Origin: Thermoprotei archaeon
Lineage (GTDB): Archaea; Thermoproteota; Thermoprotei; QMSL01; B3-G16
Length of the DNA: 6,661 bases
Direction: 5' to 3'
Assembly: GCA_021158375.1 (NCBI GenBank)
Contig: JAGGUS010000231.1
Span: 1-6,661 of the forward strand
Below are positions 1-5,900 of the stretch, in pieces (position 1 is the stretch's first letter; each line of letters starts with the position of its first letter). The notes beneath the pieces are model-generated. The model made no database searches. It worked only from the letters and a program-made list of their open reading frames with translations, and was not told the origin of the DNA. The position numbers and the translations under genes were made by a program.

Positions 1-951
1 GTTAGGCATCTATGGATAAGAAGTAGCTATATGACAGCTATACTTAAGGTAAGGAGTACTGTATTTGAAGCTATACATGAATATTTCAGGAGGAATGGGT
101 ACTACGAAGTTCAGGCGCCTATGTTTATAACAGCAGCAGTTGAAGGCGGGGCTACTCTATTTGAAGTTAATTATTTTGGTCGTAAAGGGGTATATCTGAC
201 ACAGTCTTCACAATTTTATTTAGAAGCACTAATATTTGCTTTAGAAAAAGTATATACTATCGCGCCATCTTTTAGAGCAGAGAAGTCAAGGAGTAGAAGG
301 CATCTCTCTGAATTCTGGCATGCAGAAGCAGAGGCCGCTTGGTATTCACTTAAGGATATATTGAGAGTAGAGGAAGAATTGATTTCCCATATTGTTAAAA
401 AGGTTGTAGATGAAAGGGAGAAAGAGTTAAAAACGCTTAAGAGAGATGTCGATCTCTTGTTAGAAGAAAGCGAACCGCCATTCTACAGGATCTCTTATGA
501 TGAAGCTGTTAATATATTAAGAAAGGATGGCTTTGAAGTAGAGTGGGGAGAGGACTTTGGAGCTGACGAAGAACGTGCTTTAGTAATGAAATTTGATAAA
601 CCAGTGTTCATAATAGGATTTCCTGAGAAATGTAAGGCATTTTATCATAGAAACGATCCCGAGAGGCCTGAAGTGACTCTTTCAGCAGATCTATTAGCAC
701 CTGAAGGCTATGGCGAAATAATAGGAGGGGGCGAGCGTATTTATGATAAAGAAGAATTGGTTAAGAAAATAAAGAGGTTTGGACTTAAACCAGAGGATTA
801 TGAATGGTATATAGACCTTAGGCGCTATGGCTCAGTACCTCATAGCGGATTTGGACTAGGCGTAGATAGAACAGTTATGTGGATTTGTGGCTTGAAGCAT
901 ATAAGGGATGCTATACCTTTCCCAAGAGATATACGTAGGGTATACCCATAA
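1..951 (+). CDS. asnS: Asparaginyl-tRNA synthetase, 5'-partial
   Basis: Class II aminoacyl-tRNA synthetase that joins asparagine to tRNA-Asn in the cytoplasm at the cost of ATP to AMP. The frame is open to base 1: ten codons before the first ATG (position 31) read VRHLWIRSSY, which matches the RHLWLRS-type segment linking the anticodon-binding OB domain to the catalytic core. That ATG is therefore internal, and roughly 110-120 N-terminal residues lie outside the window. The 316 visible residues hold motif 1 (bases 49-120, ending in QAP), motif 2 (271-321, FRAEKSRSRRHLSEFWH, with its ATP-binding Arg) and motif 3 (847-870, GFGLGVDR, with its Arg). The C-terminus IPFPRDIRRVYP and the segment RRYGSVPHSGFG favour AsnRS over archaeal AspRS. 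The frame closes with TAA, with no break. The next gene follows after 41 bases. The family call is strong; Asn versus Asp specificity is inferred from motifs. Confidence 0.92.
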   Translation, partial: VRHLWIRSSYMTAILKVRSTVFEAIHEYFRRNGYYEVQAPMFITAAVEGGATLFEVNYFGRKGVYLTQSSQFYLEALIFALEKVYTIAPSFRAEKSRSRRHLSEFWHAEAEAAWYSLKDILRVEEELISHIVKKVVDEREKELKTLKRDVDLLLEESEPPFYRISYDEAVNILRKDGFEVEWGEDFGADEERALVMKFDKPVFIIGFPEKCKAFYHRNDPERPEVTLSADLLAPEGYGEIIGGGERIYDKEELVKKIKRFGLKPEDYEWYIDLRRYGSVPHSGFGLGVDRTVMWICGLKHIRDAIPFPRDIRRVYP

Positions 952-955
952 GAGG

Positions 956-968
956 AAAAATAAAAATT
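956..968 (+). promoter_or_regulatory. Possible TATA element before the 123-aa gene
   Basis: An A/T-only run (AAAAATAAAAATT) lies just after the asnS stop, its centre about 31 bases before the ATG at 993. Archaeal TATA boxes sit about 26 bases before the transcript start, so this placement would give a leaderless or nearly leaderless mRNA. That agrees with the lack of a clear Shine-Dalgarno site close to that ATG. A/T runs are common in this genome, so this is only suggestive. Read-through from asnS is the alternative. Confidence 0.33.
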
Positions 969-986
969 AGGAAAACGTCATCTATA

Positions 987-1002
987 GTACGTATGTACGT
1001 AC
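987..1002. repeat. Inverted repeat around a start codon
   Basis: The sequence GTACGT-ATGT-ACGTAC has perfect 6-base arms and a 4-base loop. The loop contains the ATG of the 123-residue gene (993-995). In mRNA it could form a small hairpin presenting the start codon; in DNA it could be a dyad for a regulator. It is short enough to be chance, and a 6-pair stem would be weak at high temperature. Confidence 0.45.
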
Positions 1003-1364
1003 CGCTAAGGAAGGCACTTGAGGATTTCCTAAAGCAATTCGATCTCACAGTAGAAGACATACTTGACGCAATGGATGAAAGTAAAGAGGGTGCTATAGAA
1101 TCCTTAAAGATGCGCGCTAACCTTACGGAGAAGGATATAAAATTTATAGAACAAAATTTTACAAGTAGAGATATAAATCTGCTGGTTCTTGCAATTCAAG
1201 TTTTCTATTCGCCGACATCCCCTGGCTTATACAGAAATTTACTAGTCATACCTACTAGAGATGAAGTTGTGGGTCCAGATGGTAAAGTCACAAGAGAGGG
1301 ATTAGTAAAAATAATGCGAGCTTTAGGGCTTAGACCAAGGAACTTACCAATTAGGCATTTCTAA
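993..1364 (+). CDS. Conserved-looking hypothetical protein, 123 aa
   Basis: I do not recognise this protein. It has no signal peptide and no segment long enough for a membrane span; residues 61-71 (INLLVLAIQVF) are hydrophobic but short, more like a buried helix. The first half is acidic and predicted helical (residues 5-58). It is followed by a SPTSPG turn (73-78), a PDGKVTREG segment (95-103) and a short basic tail ending in RPRNLPIRHF. There is no cysteine or histidine cluster for metal binding. The ATG at 993 is the first usable start after the asnS stop; no ATG, GTG or TTG occurs in frame between them. No clear Shine-Dalgarno site precedes it. Composition and codon use (ATA, AGA, TTA) match the neighbours, and the frame is uninterrupted, which supports a real gene. 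It follows asnS by 41 bases and could be co-transcribed with it, but that alone does not assign it a role in translation. Confidence 0.75.
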   Translation: MYVPLRKALEDFLKQFDLTVEDILDAMDESKEGAIESLKMRANLTEKDIKFIEQNFTSRDINLLVLAIQVFYSPTSPGLYRNLLVIPTRDEVVGPDGKVTREGLVKIMRALGLRPRNLPIRHF

Positions 1365-1425
1365 GAAAAAGAGAGCATTCTTCATTAAGATTCATTGACA
1401 TAATCCCTATCCTTACATATGCATA

Positions 1426-1435
1426 AAGTTAAAAG
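1426..1435 (+). promoter_or_regulatory. Possible TATA element for acdA
   Basis: AAGTTAAAAG within a wider A-rich stretch. Its centre is about 26 bases before roughly position 1456, which would place a transcript start shortly before the Shine-Dalgarno site at 1465 and give a leader of about 25 bases. The match to the archaeal TATA consensus is loose, so the exact position is uncertain. Confidence 0.3.
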
Positions 1436-1464
1436 TGAGAACTTTCTTAGAGATTAGGGGCTTA

Positions 1465-1470
1465 GGAGGG
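1465..1470 (+). promoter_or_regulatory. Shine-Dalgarno site that sets the acdA start
   Basis: GGAGGG ends 9 bases before the ATG at 1480 and is complementary to the CCUCC of the archaeal 16S rRNA 3' end. It favours that ATG over the in-frame GTG at 1435, which has no such site and would add 15 residues unlike the family N-terminus. Confidence 0.7.
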
Positions 1471-1479
1471 TTTGATAGC

Positions 1480-2868
1480 ATGAAAGTAGGAAGCGTTGAG
1501 AAGCAACTTGAGTACATGTTCCGTCCAAAGAGCGTCGCCATTATAGGAGCTTCACGAAAACCAGGGAAAATAGGACATGAAATATTACGTAATTTAATAG
1601 AGTACAAGTATCCTGGCAAGATATATCCAGTAAATCCATCTGCTGAGGAGATCTTAGGACTAAAATGTTATAAATCGGTTATAGAAATACCTGATGAGGT
1701 GGACTTGGCAGTAGTCTCTGTTCCAGCTAAATTAGTTCCCACCATTCTAGAAGAGTGCGGTAAAAAAGGAGTAAAAGCTGTTGCAGTAATTAGTGCAGGT
1801 TTTGGAGAGATAGGTAACGTAGAATTAGAGAAGCAGATAGTTGAAATCGCAAGAAAGCACAACATGAGATTATTAGGTCCCAATATTTTCGGGTTAGTAT
1901 ATACTCCTTCACGACTTAATGCGTCTTTTGGCCCTCGAGATGTATTACCCGGCAACATAGCATTCATATCACAAAGTGGCGCTTTAGGAATAGCATTAAT
2001 GGGATGGACCATACTTGAAGAAATAGGGCTTTCAGCTGTAGTCAGTGTCGGTAATAAGGCAGACATAGATGACGCTGATTTGCTTGAGTTCTTCTATCAT
2101 GACGAGGATACAAAGGTGATTTTAATATATATGGAAGGAGTTAAGAATGGAAGGCGATTCATGGACGTAGCAAAGAGAGTTTCCAAGAAAAAGCCGATAG
2201 TAGTGATAAAGGCAGGACGTAGTGAGCGAGGTGCAAAAGCTGTTGCTTCTCATACTGGTTCTCTAGCGGGCTCCGATAGGATATATGATGCTGCATTCAG
2301 ACAGTGCGGCGTTCTAAGAGCTAGCAATTTTGAGGAAGCCTTTGATTGGGCTAGAGCATTAGCAACCTTACCTCCACCTAAGGGGGAGAACGTAGTTATA
2401 ATAACTAATGGTGGTGGTGCAGGTGTATTAGCTACTGATGCATGTGAGGCAAATGGTCTTCATTTAATGGAGATGACAAGTGATCTTGAAGATCGCTTTA
2501 GGAAGTACATGCCTCCATTTGGTAGTCCACATAATCCAGTAGATCTGACAGGACAGGCAAGCGAGGAGCAGTATAAGGGAGCACTGTTAGAGGCGCTAAA
2601 TGAACCAAGAATTCATTCGATAATTCTACTATACTGTCAAACCATAATAACCGACCCGTTGAAGCTAGCGGATGCTATAGTAGAAGCATATAGTGAGGCT
2701 AAGACTAAGAAGCCAGTTGTAGTGAACTTCGTTGGAGGAGTGGAATGTGACAAAGCTATGCGTAGATTGGAGAAAGCAGGAATACCGACCTATCCAACTC
2801 CAGAGAGAGCTGTATCTGCATTAGCTGCAGTCCATAGATGGGCTAGATTTGCTGGACACATATCGTAA
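1480..2868 (+). CDS. acdA: ADP-forming acetyl-CoA synthetase, alpha subunit
   Basis: This subunit carries CoA-ester cleavage in the reaction acyl-CoA + ADP + phosphate to acid + CoA + ATP, the main energy-conserving step of acid-forming fermentation in archaea; it acts in the cytoplasm. At 462 residues it fits the roughly 460 of stand-alone alpha subunits; fused alpha-beta forms are near 700. Domains in order: a CoA-binding Rossmann domain (about 1-130) with GASRKPGKIG at 23-32; a flavodoxin-like ligase domain (about 140-300) with SQSGALG at 164-170; and a C-terminal ligase-like domain with TNGGGAGVLATDA. The phosphorylated catalytic histidine is H258 in VASHTGSLAG, equivalent to His257 of the Pyrococcus alpha subunit as I recall it; E219 in IYMEG matches the glutamate thought to support it. 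LGPNIFG is typical of archaeal members. No beta subunit (ATP-grasp) gene is in the window, so it must be elsewhere, as in Pyrococcus. The acyl substrate (acetate, branched-chain or aryl) cannot be told from sequence. An in-frame GTG at 1435 is a less likely start. Confidence 0.93.
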   Translation: MKVGSVEKQLEYMFRPKSVAIIGASRKPGKIGHEILRNLIEYKYPGKIYPVNPSAEEILGLKCYKSVIEIPDEVDLAVVSVPAKLVPTILEECGKKGVKAVAVISAGFGEIGNVELEKQIVEIARKHNMRLLGPNIFGLVYTPSRLNASFGPRDVLPGNIAFISQSGALGIALMGWTILEEIGLSAVVSVGNKADIDDADLLEFFYHDEDTKVILIYMEGVKNGRRFMDVAKRVSKKKPIVVIKAGRSERGAKAVASHTGSLAGSDRIYDAAFRQCGVLRASNFEEAFDWARALATLPPPKGENVVIITNGGGAGVLATDACEANGLHLMEMTSDLEDRFRKYMPPFGSPHNPVDLTGQASEEQYKGALLEALNEPRIHSIILLYCQTIITDPLKLADAIVEAYSEAKTKKPVVVNFVGGVECDKAMRRLEKAGIPTYPTPERAVSALAAVHRWARFAGHIS

Positions 2869-2879
2869 GCATGATAATA

Positions 2880-2892
2880 CTTTAATTTTATA
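2880..2892 (+). terminator. T-rich stretch after acdA, possible terminator
   Basis: CTTTAATTTTATA begins 12 bases after the acdA stop codon. Archaeal RNA polymerase can end transcripts at T-rich stretches without a hairpin. The run is broken by A residues, and the intergenic region is A/T-rich throughout, so this is a weak call. Confidence 0.3.
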
Positions 2893-2903
2893 ATAAGCAT
2901 AGT

Positions 2904-2912
2904 CTTTATAAA
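2904..2912 (+). promoter_or_regulatory. Likely TATA box of the reverse gyrase gene
   Basis: CTTTATAAA is a good match to the archaeal TATA consensus. Its centre (2908) is about 37 bases before the ATG at 2945. A start of transcription about 26 bases downstream would leave a leader of about 10 bases. A second A/T-rich candidate, GGTTTAAAT at 2926-2934, is too close to the start codon to be the TATA box of that start. Confidence 0.5.
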
Positions 2913-2944
2913 CTCCCTTCTTTAAGGTTTAAATCGAGTTGAGA

Positions 2945-5900
2945 ATGTTGACTCCTGTAAGAGCGATATTTAGAAAGGCCTGTCCCAATTGTGGCAATGA
3001 TATAACTGATGATCGATTATGGTTCATGCTACCTTGTGACAAATGTCTACCAGAAGATGAGGCAAAGAAACTTATCTCTCGTTACTACTCAGCCAATCTC
3101 TCTCCACTCGAGTTTAAGCTTCTAGTTTTAGAGAAGCTTAAGGAGTTAGGCCGGTTAAAGGATTATTATAGGGTAGTAGAGCTAGACATACTACTTAAGG
3201 AGCTAGATGATCTATTTAAGAAAGCAATAGGAAGCAGATTATGGAGTGCTCAGCGAACTTGGGCTAAGAGAGTTCTAAAAGGCAAGAGTTTCGCCATAAT
3301 AGCGCCCACTGGCGTTGGGAAGACAATGTTTGGCATAGTCATTTCACTATATTTAGCCTCAAGAGGAAAACGTTGTTATATGCTACTTCCTACATCACTT
3401 CTTGTGAAACAAGTTTACGAGCGCATGCAAGAGATAGCTGAGCGTTTAAATATGAAAGTTAATATATTTGCATATTTGCCGGGTCTTTCGAAAAACGCTC
3501 GAAAAGAATTTAATGAGAAGATAAGATCTGGAGAGTTTGATATATTAATAACTACATCACAGTTTCTCTCAAGGAATTTTGACCAACTCTTAAGGGGCTT
3601 ACGCTTCGACTTCATATTTGTTGATGATGTTGATGCGCTTCTTAGATCATCGAGAAACATAGATAGAGTTCTAATGCTTTTAGGATTTAATGAAGAGCAT
3701 ATCAAGGCTGGTCTAGAATTGATAAGGTTAAAGCGTAGAGTTCCAATCCTTATAGCATTAGCTAGGAAGAACGAAGAATATTCTGAGGAACTGGACAAAG
3801 TTATGAGTAGAATAGCAGAGCTAAGGGACAATATTAGTAAAATAGTAGAAAAAGTGAGACCGGGAGTTTTAATAGTTTCAAGTGCTACTGGAAGACCAAG
3901 AGGTCTAAGAGTTAGGCTATTTCGTGAACTGTTAGACTTCGAAGCAGGCTCTCGCTCTGAACTGATACGTAATATAGAGGACATATATGTAAGAGGAGTG
4001 AAAGACTTATTTGAAGAGACTTTGAGGATTATAAAGATCTTCGGTAGTGGAGGCCTTATATTTGTACCGCTCGATAAGGGTTTAGACTTCGCTGAAAAAT
4101 TAAAGGAGTACCTTATTGAAAAAGGAGTGAAAGCAGAGGTAGTGGCTGCAACAAGAAAGAAGGATCAGATAGAGAGGTTTATCTCAGGTGAATTAGATGT
4201 ATTAATTGGAGTAGCTACCTATTATGGGCTATTAGTTAGAGGTCTAGATATACCGCATCGCATAAGATATGCTGTTTTTACAGGGGTGCCTAAATTTAGG
4301 TTCTTCCTTGATATTACTGAAGCCCATCCATTTAGAGTAGTATCTTTACTCACGGATCTTAGAGACTATGTTGAAGGTAAGGAAAAAGAAGAAGTTGACC
4401 GTATTGTAGGTTTGATGATGCGGTACTTAAGGGAACTACCGCCTACAAGTATACAGGAAATATCAAATGCGATAAGCTCTAGGACTAAGCTGAGCGGTAG
4501 ACTAGGAAAGATACAGGAGTTGTTCGAATATGGATTTAAGAAAGTGCAGGAGCTCTTAGAAAGAGAGGATATACGCAGGAAACTAAGAGAAAGTCCATAC
4601 ATTTCAGTAGAAGAAGTTAACGGAAGATTAAGAGTATCTGTTCCTGATGTAATGACGTATATACAAGCGAGCGGAAGGACATCTAGAATGTTTGCGGGAG
4701 GAATATCTAAGGGTGCATCTATAGTATTAGTTGATGACCCAAAAGTATTTGAAGGTCTAGTACGAAAGACGCGTTGGTTTATTGAAGATGTAGAATGGAA
4801 GCCTCTAGAAGAAGTAAATGTGGAGGAGTTATTAGCAGAAATAGATAGAGATAGAAAGTTAATTAAGGAAATCATGGAGGGAAGAATACCAAAGGAATAC
4901 TATGATCCAATTAAGAGTGCCTTGCTAATAGTGGAGTCGCCAAGCAAGGCACGAACTATTGCTCGATTCTTCGGAAGACCATCAATAAGGAGAATAGGGC
5001 GTTACGTCATATATGAAGTGAGTACAGGAGGATATATATTATCAATAATGGCTAGTGGTGGGCACATATTCGACTTGACAATGGATCCTGAACTTATGAA
5101 GGAGAGCATCTATGGTGTACTAGTTAAGGATAAGCGTTTCATTCCAGTATACGACACGATAAGGAGGTGTAACGTATGTGGCGAACAGTTTGTAGGGCTT
5201 GAAGAGTGCCCTAGGTGCAAATCCGAGGATTACTTTGACAAGAGGGAAATTTTAGAGCTAATACGTGATATTGCAAGAGAAGTTGATCTGCTATTAGTAG
5301 GAACAGATCCTGATACCGAAGGGGAAAAGATAGGTTGGGATATAGCGACAGTAATAAGGCCATATACAAACACTATTAGGCGTATAGAATTCCATGAGGT
5401 AACGAAGAGAGCTATTGAGAATGCTCTTCGCTCGCCGAGGGATATAGATGAGCGATTAGTGGAGTCGCAGATAGTAAGGCGTATTGAGGATAGATGGATA
5501 GGCTTTGCCCTAAGCGAGAAGGTGCAGAAAAAGTATGGACGGAGAACTCTTTCGGCCGGACGTGTACAAACCCCTGTGCTAGGATGGATTATAGAACGCT
5601 ATGAGGAGTACAAGGAAAACATCCGTGATTTCTTCTATGTCGACCTTGAGAATGGATTACAATTAGTGCTAGATGACTATCCTATTAAGGAGGGAGTAAA
5701 GAAGACCGTAGAGGAACTCAAAAACGCTACATTCAAGGTAGAGTCAATAAAGGTTTATGAAGATGTGATAAACCCCCCACCGCCATTTACTACTGATCAA
5801 TTGCTTTATGAAGCATCAAACAGACTTGGAATGAGTGCATCAGAAGCTATGGCTATTGCACAAAGTCTTTTTGAGATAGGCCTTATAACATATCATAGAA

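Noticed and set aside
31..951. Stand-alone AsnRS-like asparagine synthetase (the short archaeal AsnA paralogue, which lacks the anticodon domain)
   Set aside because: Codons before position 31 are open and match the linker of full-length AsnRS, and motif 2 and the C-terminus are of AsnRS type.
1262..1330. EF-hand-like calcium loop in the 123-residue protein (PDGKVTREGLVKIM)
   Set aside because: Aligned on its DG pair, the loop lacks acidic residues at positions 1, 3 and 12, so it could not bind calcium in the usual way; the likeness is superficial.
1365..1479. tRNA, riboswitch or other RNA gene in the gap before acdA
   Set aside because: I found no cloverleaf, tRNA arm motif or stable stem; the region is A/T-rich with only a promoter-like stretch and a Shine-Dalgarno site.
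1413..2066. Minus-strand open frames at 1413-1619 and 1668-2066
   Set aside because: They lie opposite acdA, which has full family motifs. Their products are rich in Ser, Pro and Thr with no recognisable domain, as expected for antisense shadows.
1690..4420. Possible C/D-box guide RNAs, from several TGATGA sequences inside genes
   Set aside because: Each lies in a conserved coding frame, and I found no properly spaced CTGA partner; TGATGA arises readily from Asp-Asp and Asp-Glu codons.
3415..4875. Minus-strand open frames at 3415-3984 and 4366-4875
   Set aside because: They lie opposite reverse gyrase, are Ser- and Leu-rich, and show no start context or domain; they arise from the codon bias of the sense gene.
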